DNA of 13,449 nucleotides, taken from contig CAXMMX010000233.1 of assembly GCA_964194535.1 (NCBI GenBank), positions 1-13,449 on the forward strand, given 5' to 3'. Under the pieces are notes generated by a model, which made no database searches, was not told where the DNA came from, and saw only the letters and a program-made list of their open reading frames with translations. The stretch is from UBA2767 sp964194535. Lineage in GTDB: Bacteria; Pseudomonadota; Alphaproteobacteria; Rhizobiales; Methyloligellaceae. Each line of letters starts with the position of its first letter. Positions within the stretch are counted from its first letter, which is position 1. Position numbers and translations under genes: made by a program. Of the stretch, positions 7,699 through 13,449 are shown one piece after another.

Positions 7699-7716
7699 AG
7701 TAGGCTCTTTCAGAGG

Positions 7717-9036
7717 TTACGCCCGCTTCTTCTGGAGCTTGCGGACATCATCACAGGTCGGCGTCCAAACCTCTTCCGCCTTGACGATGATCATCGTTTT
7801 TGGATCGTAGATCGGGAACGGATAGTCCGGGCTGTCCCACACCGCGCCAACGTATCCGGCCGGGATGTTTAGCTGATTGTTGCAATCCCGGAACGTCGCC
7901 TTGCCGCGGCAGGTATCCATGGTCGCGCCCTTGAGGGCTTTTTTCACTGCCTCCGTCCCGATCGAACCCGCCTTCTTGATGCCTTGCTCCAGACCATAGA
8001 TGGCATCGTAGTGCATGCAGGCCCAATCCGTCGGATAGGCATCCTCGCCATGCTTTTTGCGATGCATCTTCATGTATTGCTGCATCAAGGGCTCATCCAG
8101 ATGGGCGAAGAACGGGCAACGCGCAAGGCCGATCATGCCGCGTGGCAGGCTCTTCTTTTGCTGCTGCATCTCGGTCACGGAGATCAGTCCACCAGGATAG
8201 GCAACGCGCTTGAACAGGCCCATCCCCTGCGCCTGCTGGATGAAGGTCCGGTTGTCCTTGCCGGCGATTGCGCCGTAAGCAAAATCCGGTTTGGCGGCCA
8301 TGATAGCCGTTATGTAAGATGAAAACTCGGTCTCACCGAGCTTGAACCATAGATCCTTGTTTAGCTTCGTTTCCGGTGATTTCCTCTTAAGGGCATTTAC
8401 GAACCCTTTTTGTGTGTCACGGCCCCATTCGTAGTCCTGACCAATGGTGACATAGGTTTTCCAGCCGTTCTTCTTGATCATCTCGGCAACCGCTACGACC
8501 ACCGACCCGGACTGCATCTTCGAGTTGGGGCAGAACTGGTAGGTATACGGCGTATGGTTCTCGTTGACGATTTTGGAACTGTTGCTGGTCGCCGCAAGAT
8601 GCAGAATCTTGCGCTCGTGAATGATCTCCTGGATGGCCATCGCACAGGCACTGGAATATGTGCCGACCACGGTCTGCACGCCGTCGCGCGAGATGACGTC
8701 GCGAGCTTCCCGCGCGGCCACGTCGGGCTTGGTGTGCGTGTCGCGGTAACTCACTTCGATCGGATGCTTACCGAGCAAACCTCCCCTAGAATTGATATCC
8801 GCTACTGCATTCAACACCGCCTTGATCCCGCCATCGGCATAGTTGGCGCCGGTTCCTGTTACAGGTAGCAGCAAGCCCAATTTATAGGGGGTGCCGCCGA
8901 GGGCGCTGCTGATAAATCTGGGCGTCATGGTCAAAACGCCAGCCGCCGCAGATGTAGCAATGAACTCGCGGCGGTCCATGCTCTTAAGGACCTGATCCCA
9001 CTTTTGATCACTGATATGCGTTCGTTTTTCGGACAT
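7717..9036 (-). CDS. Liv-type ABC transporter substrate-binding protein with Tat signal
   Basis: A 439-residue periplasmic binding protein (Peripla_BP_6 / type I fold). The N-terminus has a twin-arginine motif, MDRREF (20-25), followed by the hydrophobic stretch FIATSAAAGVLTM and Ala-rich cleavage region, so export is probably by Tat in a folded state. The mature chain starts with YKLGLLLPVTGTGANY, then ADINSRGGLLG, both typical of HAAT binding proteins, and continues with VVGTYSSACAMA and FCPNSKMQSG. ATG 9036 has a good GGGAGAG ribosome site. It is first in the operon and is followed by a hairpin terminator. The mature protein has several Cys (for example in CRGKATFRDCNN and the C-terminal PTCDD). 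The ligand is not deducible; the downstream GMC dehydrogenase hints at an alcohol-bearing compound. Confidence 0.92.
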   Translation of the reverse strand: MSEKRTHISDQKWDQVLKSMDRREFIATSAAAGVLTMTPRFISSALGGTPYKLGLLLPVTGTGANYADGGIKAVLNAVADINSRGGLLGKHPIEVSYRDTHTKPDVAAREARDVISRDGVQTVVGTYSSACAMAIQEIIHERKILHLAATSNSSKIVNENHTPYTYQFCPNSKMQSGSVVVAVAEMIKKNGWKTYVTIGQDYEWGRDTQKGFVNALKRKSPETKLNKDLWFKLGETEFSSYITAIMAAKPDFAYGAIAGKDNRTFIQQAQGMGLFKRVAYPGGLISVTEMQQQKKSLPRGMIGLARCPFFAHLDEPLMQQYMKMHRKKHGEDAYPTDWACMHYDAIYGLEQGIKKAGSIGTEAVKKALKGATMDTCRGKATFRDCNNQLNIPAGYVGAVWDSPDYPFPIYDPKTMIIVKAEEVWTPTCDDVRKLQKKRA

Positions 9037-9179
9037 TTTTCTCTCCCTTATTAACTCTAGTAAAACCGGACCTTTTGGTCAGACGCCTAGTCCCCAAAAT
9101 GGATCAAACCAGAACATATTTTTATTCGTCTGGCTATGAGGCACAAATTGTCTCCGGCATCATTTTTGAGTCGCTCTAG

Positions 9180-9213
9180 CCTCGAAAGCCTCGAAAGCCT
9201 CGAAAGCCTCGAA
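9180..9213. repeat. Tandem 9-bp repeat, about 3.8 copies
   Basis: The unit CCTCGAAAG occurs three times without change from 9180 to 9206, followed by a seven-base partial copy CCTCGAA (9207-9213). The stretch just before (CTCTAG, 9174-9179) resembles a degenerate copy. It lies 144 bp upstream of the binding-protein start codon, immediately next to the palindrome CCAAATTTGG (9214-9223). The 9-bp step does not match the helical repeat, so evenly phased protein binding is not obvious; replication slippage is the simplest origin. Confidence 0.85.
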
Positions 9214-9229
9214 CCAAATTTGGATAACA

Positions 9230-9246
9230 AATTTTACCATAAAATT
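9230..9246. promoter_or_regulatory. Perfect 7-bp dyad, candidate GntR operator
   Basis: AATTTTA (9230-9236) and TAAAATT (9240-9246) form a perfect inverted repeat with a 3-bp centre (CCA). The overall 17-bp size fits a FadR-subfamily GntR dimer site. It lies midway between the two divergent genes. AT-rich dyads also arise by chance, so the assignment is tentative. Confidence 0.3.
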
Positions 9247-9387
9247 CAATGTGGTTTGATGTTTTTCCCAAACATTGATTCGTGCATTTGATCTATGGCA
9301 AGCTGCCGGTGACAAATTTCGCTTTAATTTTAATAAAGGATTGGATGGGCAAAACAGAAAGCCACCTATACTAGGCCCACTGTCTGG

Positions 9388-10202
9388 ATGATATTTCAAA
9401 AGATCAAAAATCCCAAACTTGCTGAAGCGGTCATCAAGCAGATTGAGGACCTGATCCTTCAGGGCTTTTGCGGCCTGGTGATCAACTGCCCGCGGAACGC
9501 GAACTGGCTCAGCATCTGGATGTGTCGCGGCCGAGCTTACGGGACGCGATTAAGGAGCTGGAAAAACGCGGTTTGCTGATAACACGCCGGGGGGGAGGGA
9601 CGTTTATCGGTGACGTCATTGGCTCGGTTTTTGCGGAAGAATTCGTTTATTTATTCCGCTCCAATGACCGGGCAATTGCAGACTATATCGAGTTTCGCAA
9701 GGAGATCGATCTCATTGCCGCCAGGCACGCAGCAGAGCGGGCGACCGACGCCGACAAGGAAATTCTGACGCGCATCCATGACGCGCTCTGCCAGGCCTTT
9801 GAGCACAATGATAACGATAAAGTCATCCAGTATGACACCGAGTTTCATATCGCTGTGGTGGCGGCGGCGCATAACATTGTTCTGCTCCACACCCTACGGA
9901 GCATTCTGGAGCAGATGGTTCCCATTTTTTATCAGAGGCTTCCACGTGAGCCGGAAAAAGCAATGATTGGTGATATTGTTACCCAGCATGGCGACATATT
10001 GCAGGCCATTATCGACAGCGATCCAGAAGCCGCCCAAAAGGCTGTTGAAACGCATGGCGAGTTCATCGAAGCGACCTTGCGAAATGCGGACTATGCGTAT
10101 TGGAGAGAGCATACGGCACAAAAGCGCCTGGAGATGTTGTCCAAGGGTAAAAAAAAGGGACATCGCTCCGGCGTGAACGGCAAGCGGGCAGGCAATGCCT
10201 GA
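9388..10202 (+). pseudogene. GntR-family (FadR/FCD) transcriptional regulator, frameshifted in the DNA-binding domain
   Basis: Two overlapping frames together encode one regulator. Frame one (ATG 9388) gives MIFQKIKNPKLAEAVIKQIE then DLILQGF; the next frame continues LRPGDQLPAERELAQHLDVS then RPSLRDAIKELEKRGLL and the wing RRGGGTFIG. Adding one T to the T4 run at 9466-9469 restores a 271-residue protein of normal length. The C-terminal FCD effector domain is intact, with the expected metal ligands Asp150, His154, His201 and His223 (restored numbering). As written, a TTG at 9468 would start a protein lacking the first helix of the winged-helix domain, which should abolish DNA binding. The ATG at 9388 lacks a good ribosome site. 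It is divergent from the Liv-GMC operon and would be its natural regulator. It may be a true pseudogene, a sequencing error, or recoded. Confidence 0.85.
9466..9469 (+). other. Frameshift site in the GntR regulator
   Basis: The run TTTT sits between Gly26 and the Leu-Arg-Pro-Gly-Asp motif. Five T would give Gly-Phe-Leu-Arg-Pro in one frame. A -1 ribosomal slip at TTT (9466-9468) would give the same peptide, but the site is not a classical slippery heptamer. Confidence 0.8.
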
Positions 10203-10214
10203 TTGCAGGCATTG
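10193..10214 (+). terminator. Hairpin at the end of the GntR gene
   Basis: Perfect 9-bp arms CAATGCCTG (10193-10201) and CAGGCATTG (10206-10214) around a 4-base loop overlap the stop codon at 10200-10202. No T-run follows, so it may be a 3'-end stabilising stem or a factor-assisted terminator. Confidence 0.45.
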
Positions 10215-10221
10215 GGACGAA

Positions 10222-10254
10222 TGATCGGAACCGCAGCTGCAGTGGTTCCGATCA
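10222..10254. terminator. Bidirectional hairpin between convergent genes
   Basis: Perfect 11-bp arms TGATCGGAACC (10222-10232) and GGTTCCGATCA (10244-10254) enclose an 11-base loop that contains the palindrome GCAGCTGC. It lies between the convergent ends of the GntR gene (10202) and the small secreted protein gene (10277). It lacks a clear T-run on either side, but position and stem strength fit a shared terminator. Confidence 0.5.
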
Positions 10255-10276
10255 CCGTATCGGCGCGTGCAATGTC

Positions 10277-10675
10277 CTAGCGCCTTCTGAGCGTGAGGCG
10301 GCCGGAGCCTCTCGAGCTGTTCACGCGCACTCTCTGGCTGTTGCCACCGACCGATATGGTAATCTTACCCGAGACTGTGTATTGCTCGCTAAACAGGGAG
10401 CCGCGATAGGTGTTCGCGGAGCGCTTTGAAACGCGACCATACAGCACGAACGTGCCCGCGGTTGCCGCGCATTTGGCATTAAGCACGAAGGTCTTGCCTG
10501 CACTGTCACCCTTTTCGTAACGGATCCTGCAACTGACCGGTTCCACCTGGCCTGACGTCAGGCGCACGGTGCCGCGACCGCTCCACGAGCCGATGATCGA
10601 TGCTGCCGAGGCCGCGCTGGTGGCCGTCAGCATTCCAAGGGTCAAGGCCAGCGCTGCTGCGGGAGAGATGCGCAT
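10277..10675 (-). CDS. Small secreted protein of unknown function
   Basis: A 132-residue product with a clear Sec signal peptide: MRIS, the hydrophobic core AAALALTLGMLTA, and an ASA cleavage site near residue 24. The mature part (about 108 residues) is Ser/Thr/Gly-rich and predicted beta-rich (GSWSGRGTVRLTSG, TFVLYGRVSK, YTVSGKITISVGG), with two cysteines (49 and 69) that could form a disulfide, and a basic C-terminus LTLRRR. It is likely a small periplasmic beta-barrel-like protein. I recognise no named family. ATG 10675 has an excellent AGGAGA ribosome site at 7-base spacing, so the gene looks real. It is convergent with the GntR gene and appears monocistronic. Confidence 0.8.
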   Translation of the reverse strand: MRISPAAALALTLGMLTATSAASAASIIGSWSGRGTVRLTSGQVEPVSCRIRYEKGDSAGKTFVLNAKCAATAGTFVLYGRVSKRSANTYRGSLFSEQYTVSGKITISVGGNSQRVRVNSSRGSGRLTLRRR

Positions 10676-10815
10676 TGACTGTCTCCTTTTCTGCCCTCCC
10701 GCATGACACGGGCGCTAAATGAAATTGAGCTGCCCGCAGGGATGGCGAACGGCTCAAGAGGCTCAAAGAGAGTTTGATTGGCCCTTGTCCGGGCTTCTGC
10801 GCTCAACTCAGGCTC

Positions 10816-10992
10816 TCAATAACAATAGCTCACATAGCCCCACCGTACCGGTAAGAGCTACGGCTACCATATCCGCCATATCCGTAATTGCGGCCATTAT
10901 AGCGGCGATTTCCGTATCCGCGGCTACTATTTCTGCGATTGTGCAGCAGACAATGCAAAGGACGTGCTGCAGTATATTTCGCAGTTTCGCAT
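10816..10992 (-). pseudogene. Decayed Gly/Tyr/Arg-rich small secreted protein gene
   Basis: Three minus-strand frames join into one plausible small protein. From ATG 10992 the frame gives a stretch ending TSFALSAAQSQ, resembling the end of a signal peptide. Removing one A from the AAA at 10932-10930 continues as NSSRGYGNRRYNGRN then YGYGGYGSRSSYRYGG. Adding one G to the G4 run at 10841-10838 continues as YVSYCY and a stop at 10816. A GY-rich body ending in YVSYCY resembles small exported proteins common in rhizobial genomes (from memory, not checked). The N-terminal part is not a convincing signal core and no good ribosome site is seen, so further lesions are likely. As written, the middle frame ends right after GGAM. 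Confidence 0.4.
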
Positions 10993-11007
10993 CCACCACA
11001 TAGCGTA

Positions 11008-11112
11008 TTCACACTGAACTGGGACGGTCAATTGATTGGCCGTACGCTGACTATCAGGCTTACCAATGAGAACGGTGTCGTGGTCCCGGGCACGCGCGCC
11101 ATGCATCCTTAA
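11008..11112 (+). pseudogene. Possible 3' fragment of an unidentified gene
   Basis: The plus frame ending at the TAA 11110-11112 reads FTLNWDGQLIGRTLTIRL then TNENGVVVPGTRAMHP, which looks like a globular protein end. Upstream the frame stays open to about 10900 but turns into unconvincing sequence antisense to the GY-rich remnant, with no good start or ribosome site. It ends 26 bp before the haem sensor gene. It may be a leftover of a deleted gene or chance; no family is recognised. Confidence 0.2.
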
Positions 11113-11138
11113 CGCCGCCAGGCCCAGGAACCAAGGCT

Positions 11139-12380
11139 TTGGATAAGACCGCCAAGCTTGGCCGCTTTGATCAATCTTTCGTTGTGATGATGATCAGAGA
11201 CTTCTTTATCCTGCTGCTTGTTGTCGGCACGTTGGAGCTGGGCATTCGTTTTGCTCTAGTGCTTTACGAGTTTTATGGCGCTGAAGCACAAACCACCCAG
11301 CGCACCGCCGACCGGCTGGCTACGGATATTCGCACCATCATGATCAACAAGGGCGGTCCGGTGGCCGCGCGAACCCTGTATCCAATCATGAAAGAAAATC
11401 ACGATGCCCGCGGCCTTAATATCGCGATAGAACCTTCCAGAAAGACCATCGATTCAATCAAACGGGTCTTCGATTTTACACCGCGCGGCATTCCGCCTGA
11501 TTGGCCTGAAGGGCGTCATCATGAGGTCGCTGTAACTGTCCGCGCCGAACAATTCTGCCTGAGTTGCCACATCGACGCAAAAATCGGTGATCCGCTGGGC
11601 ACCATCACCGTGCGCAGCTATCTATCTCAAAGCCTCACAAGTTGGTGGAAGGAAGTGCGGCTGTCCAGCATTCTGGTGATCTTCAAAATAGTGCCCGATA
11701 CCGTCCTTCTTTTCTTTCTCCTGCGCATTCGAATGGAACCACTCCTCACCCTGCGTTCAGTGGTCTCTCGGTTATCCAAGGCCGGCAACGATCTGTCATT
11801 GCGCGCGCCGATAAAAAGCACGGATGAATTCGGGGAATTGGCGTCCGATCTCAACCAGTTCCTGGACCGGTTGAATTTCATACTCCACGATTTGGGAAAA
11901 GTGCTTAAGCAGGTCGAGGCACTCAACAAACGGCTAAAAACGGTTCAGCGTCAAACTGTCGATGGATTTGATGGGATCAGCAAGGATCTGGCCAAGGCAA
12001 CGCGACTGCTGTTCGCGGCAAAACGGAACGAACCTTTGCTGTCTGCGGAGTGGCTTGAGAGTGTCAAAGCGGCCAAGGCCGCGGCCAGGGTGGCGCTGGG
12101 AGGATCATCGCAGGGCAAACAGCTGTTCGGACCGCTCGATCTCATTTTCGATCAGCTTGAGGATGTCGGAAAGTCAGCCCGCCGGCTGCAGTCCAGCGTC
12201 GATCAATCGAGTAAATCACTGGTGGGGCTGTCTGCTAACCTGCGTGCCTTCAGCCACTTTATCGGCGAGATGGCGGTCCTGGAAGAAAAGATGCAGGCCA
12301 TTTCAGCAGCCGGTCGCGATCTGGTCGAGCGACTCCTGAAACGTGATGCGGATGAGGCTGTCGATCGCGGTCGTACCTAG
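11139..12380 (+). CDS. Membrane HAMP protein with periplasmic c-type haem motif (orphan sensor-like)
   Basis: A 413-residue protein with sensor architecture: a first membrane helix (about 20-44), a periplasmic domain (about 45-172), a second membrane helix (about 174-196), a HAMP domain (about 197-250, with Pro201 and the conserved DEFGELASDLNQFLD) and a cytoplasmic tail of about 160 residues rich in helix and coiled coil. The periplasmic domain has a c-type haem motif CLSCH (140-144) in a setting like DUF3365/Tll0287-type haem sensor domains. No histidine kinase, GGDEF, EAL, phosphatase or methyl-accepting signature is visible in the tail, so how it signals is unknown. The start is TTG 11139 with AGGA 9 bases upstream; a later ATG (11187) would remove the cytoplasmic leader. 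It stands alone on its strand. Confidence 0.8.
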   Translation: MDKTAKLGRFDQSFVVMMIRDFFILLLVVGTLELGIRFALVLYEFYGAEAQTTQRTADRLATDIRTIMINKGGPVAARTLYPIMKENHDARGLNIAIEPSRKTIDSIKRVFDFTPRGIPPDWPEGRHHEVAVTVRAEQFCLSCHIDAKIGDPLGTITVRSYLSQSLTSWWKEVRLSSILVIFKIVPDTVLLFFLLRIRMEPLLTLRSVVSRLSKAGNDLSLRAPIKSTDEFGELASDLNQFLDRLNFILHDLGKVLKQVEALNKRLKTVQRQTVDGFDGISKDLAKATRLLFAAKRNEPLLSAEWLESVKAAKAAARVALGGSSQGKQLFGPLDLIFDQLEDVGKSARRLQSSVDQSSKSLVGLSANLRAFSHFIGEMAVLEEKMQAISAAGRDLVERLLKRDADEAVDRGRT

Positions 12381-12526
12381 TTTTTCTCCAGCAGTGCCTC
12401 GCGCCATGCTCTGAGTTGCAAGGCGCGCGCGGCCTTTAGCTCGATCGTACAGGCCGGTCCGGTTGCCGCTGCCATGGGCAAGGCGAGAGCAAACCCCCGG
12501 CAGGTGAATTTGTTACATGTTTGCAT
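12377..12526 (-). CDS. Small ORF, 49 residues, convergent with the haem sensor
   Basis: Starting at ATG 12526 the frame encodes MQTCNKFTCRGFALALPMAA then ATGPACTIELKAARALQL and RAWREALLEKN. It has a hydrophobic segment (about 11-29), three Cys (4, 9, 26) and an amphipathic basic/acidic C-terminal helix, which looks more protein-like than chance. The GAGG ribosome site is weak and far (13 bases), and Met18 is an alternative start. The TAG at 12379-12377 overlaps the stop codon of the sensor on the other strand (12378-12380), a compact tail-to-tail arrangement. No family is recognised. It could be a small membrane protein or an uncleaved exported peptide. Confidence 0.4.
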   Translation of the reverse strand: MQTCNKFTCRGFALALPMAAATGPACTIELKAARALQLRAWREALLEKN

Positions 12527-12761
12527 GATGTTGAAAGAACCTCGATTTAACCCGATGGTACGGGCCTGGGAAGAATATGCCGAGTTTCGATAACGTCAGG
12601 GTCAATTATCACTGAAATGCAATAGCAGCGGCTTGCCGATTGCCGTTCTTTTCTGGCATGAGCCGCGAGAAATGCGATTTTCCAACGGTCCTTAGATCAA
12701 GGCCGGGGAAAGATACGCTCCCGAGCGGTTCGCCGCTGGATTGCCAACTGACGTTGTGAGT
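12527..12761. other. Non-coding stretch upstream of the small ORF
   Basis: About 235 bp between the 49-codon ORF and the symporter stop. Only short frames without ribosome sites occur (for example 33 codons at 12658-12759 plus). A small stem with a 4-base loop at 12724-12737 (AGCGG/CCGCT) follows the symporter gene on the minus strand but has no T-run. It probably holds the promoter of the small ORF and the 3' end of the symporter transcript. Confidence 0.5.
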
Positions 12762-13449
12762 TTACCGTCTGCTCGCGCGCCGCCTCCCGAATAGTATTCC
12801 AGCCGCGAAATAGAGACACCCCAGCACCATCACTGTTGCGGAGATGACCAGCAGCTTGGAATATTTATGTTCAAGGCCCGTGAGGTGGGTCATGAGCATC
12901 GTATGGTTGCCCGCTTCGAGGAAATAGATCACCGCCCCGGTCATTGCCGTGACAAAGGCCAGCATATAGGACCAGGCGGGAACGTCCTTGCGCCCGCCCC
13001 ACAGCGAGAAAAAGGCCACCGGCGCCAGGAACATTGACGCCGTACCCGATACCGCCACCGCGGAGAACAGATCTTTTGAGCCGATAAACACCATGATCAG
13101 GCCGCCCAGCAGAAACAGCGACATGGCAACGCGCCCTTTGAACACGGTCGGCTTGGCCATGTTCATATCGACGATCGAGAGCTTTGCGGCGCTGGCCAGC
13201 GTCGAATCCAGTGTCGACATGCAGGAGATGATAAGTGCCACATTGAACAGCAGCACCGGTGTTTCCCCGAACAGACGCATGAGCGTTGGGACAAAGCTCT
13301 CGCCGGCGATCTTCTCCAGCCCCGCATAAGTGCCCAGCAATCCGAACGCCATGATGCACAGCACCGACAGCCATGCCGCATGATAAAAGCTCGCCATGGT
13401 GCTCTTCTTGTCCGATATGAGGCCGCGATCCATCATCACCGGATCATGC
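12762..13449 (-). CDS. Sodium:solute symporter (SSS family), C-terminal part
   Basis: The last 229 codons of an inner-membrane symporter; the frame is open to the right window edge, so the N-terminal half is missing. The visible part starts HDPVMMDRG and has at least six hydrophobic helices: about LSVLCIMAFGLLGTYAGL, VLLFNVALIISCM, VAMSLFLLGGLIMVFIG, FSAVAVSGTASMFLAPVAFF, WSYMLAFVTAMTGAVIYFL and LLVISATVMVLGCLYFAAGI. The MSTLDSTLASAAKLSIVD segment corresponds to the conserved helix-8 region of SSS transporters that includes part of the sodium site (a Ser/Thr pair as in PutP and vSGLT). The C-terminus is basic (GRRRASRR), as expected for the cytoplasmic side. The substrate (proline, pantothenate, acetate, urea, a sugar or other) cannot be assigned. 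Confidence 0.85.
   Translation of the reverse strand, partial: HDPVMMDRGLISDKKSTMASFYHAAWLSVLCIMAFGLLGTYAGLEKIAGESFVPTLMRLFGETPVLLFNVALIISCMSTLDSTLASAAKLSIVDMNMAKPTVFKGRVAMSLFLLGGLIMVFIGSKDLFSAVAVSGTASMFLAPVAFFSLWGGRKDVPAWSYMLAFVTAMTGAVIYFLEAGNHTMLMTHLTGLEHKYSKLLVISATVMVLGCLYFAAGILFGRRRASRR

Larger units (their letters stand above)
9037..9387. promoter_or_regulatory. Divergent intergenic region between the Liv operon and the GntR regulator
   Basis: A 351-bp, AT-rich stretch with no credible gene; the minus-strand frame across it only translates the tandem repeat as a Phe-Glu-Ala run. It must contain the promoter of the leftward Liv operon and that of the regulator. Short dyads that could be GntR operators are GACC-TTTT-GGTC (9069-9080), CCAAATTTGG (9214-9223) and AATTTTA-CCA-TAAAATT (9230-9246). 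A TATACT (9367-9372) lies 15 bp before the regulator ATG and could be its -10, but no -35 sits at a normal distance. Which site matters is inference. Confidence 0.55.

Noticed and set aside
9160..9399. Minus-strand frame of 79 codons ending in a Phe-Glu-Ala repeat
   Set aside because: The repeat is only the translation of the 9-bp DNA repeat; there is no ribosome site, the rest is not protein-like, and it overlaps the divergent promoter region.
10719..11003. Plus-strand frame of 94 codons rich in Ala/Ile/Ser
   Set aside because: It is antisense to the Gly/Tyr-rich remnant, whose codon periodicity creates the Ala/Ile pattern; no ribosome site.
10927..11103. Minus-strand frame of about 59 codons from an ATG at 11103 running into the GY-rich remnant
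   Set aside because: The N-terminal part has no recognisable signal or fold and no spaced ribosome site; only the last part (from 10992) resembles a signal-peptide end.
12474..12593. Plus-strand 39-codon frame (starts Met-Gly-Lys-Ala-Arg)
   Set aside because: No ribosome site; it overlaps the more convincing minus-strand 49-codon ORF.

Overview
The window looks like a piece of an alphaproteobacterial chromosome, probably from the Hyphomicrobiales (Rhizobiales) or a close relative. The reasons are moderate-to-high GC, dense transporter operons of the type common in soil, plant-associated and marine alphaproteobacteria, a Tat-exported binding protein, and small secreted proteins rich in Gly/Tyr/Arg. 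No rRNA, tRNA, CRISPR array, insertion sequence or phage gene was seen. Genus-level placement is inference.

Left end (1-2319): a divergent polyamine-type locus. On the minus strand are a PotA-like ATPase and the first 65 codons of a PotD/PotF-like periplasmic binding protein, which runs off the window. On the plus strand is a PuuR-like XRE-cupin regulator. The 367-bp gap between them holds a candidate promoter, an inverted repeat overlapping it, and a perfect 9-bp leader hairpin. The simplest reading is a polyamine-responsive repressor controlling itself and the uptake operon.

Centre (2430-9036, all minus strand): a complete branched-chain-amino-acid-type (HAAT/Liv) ABC importer, in transcription order binding protein, LivH, LivM, LivG, LivF, followed by a GMC-family FAD alcohol dehydrogenase. 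The permease and ATPase genes are tightly packed (start/stop overlaps at 4866-4869 and 5618). A strong hairpin with a T-run between the binding-protein gene and livH probably lets the binding protein be made in excess. The presence of the GMC enzyme suggests that the imported solute, or a product of it, is an alcohol; the substrate cannot be read from sequence.

Divergent from that operon (9388-10202, plus) lies a FadR-subfamily GntR regulator, its likely controller. It is broken by an apparent one-base contraction of a T-run inside the DNA-binding domain. The 351-bp intergenic stretch is AT-rich and carries a 9-bp tandem repeat and short palindromes.

Right part (10277-13449): a small secreted protein of unknown function; a decayed-looking Gly/Tyr-rich small gene with at least two frame breaks; a membrane-bound HAMP protein with a periplasmic c-type haem motif (CxxCH) and no recognisable output domain; a convergent 49-codon small ORF whose stop overlaps the stop of the haem sensor; and the C-terminal 229 codons of a sodium:solute symporter that enters from the right edge.

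I do not see a clearly new multi-gene system. The points most worth a second look are the frameshifted regulator and the cluster of homopolymer lesions around it, the orphan haem-c HAMP sensor, and the previously uncalled 49-codon ORF facing it.
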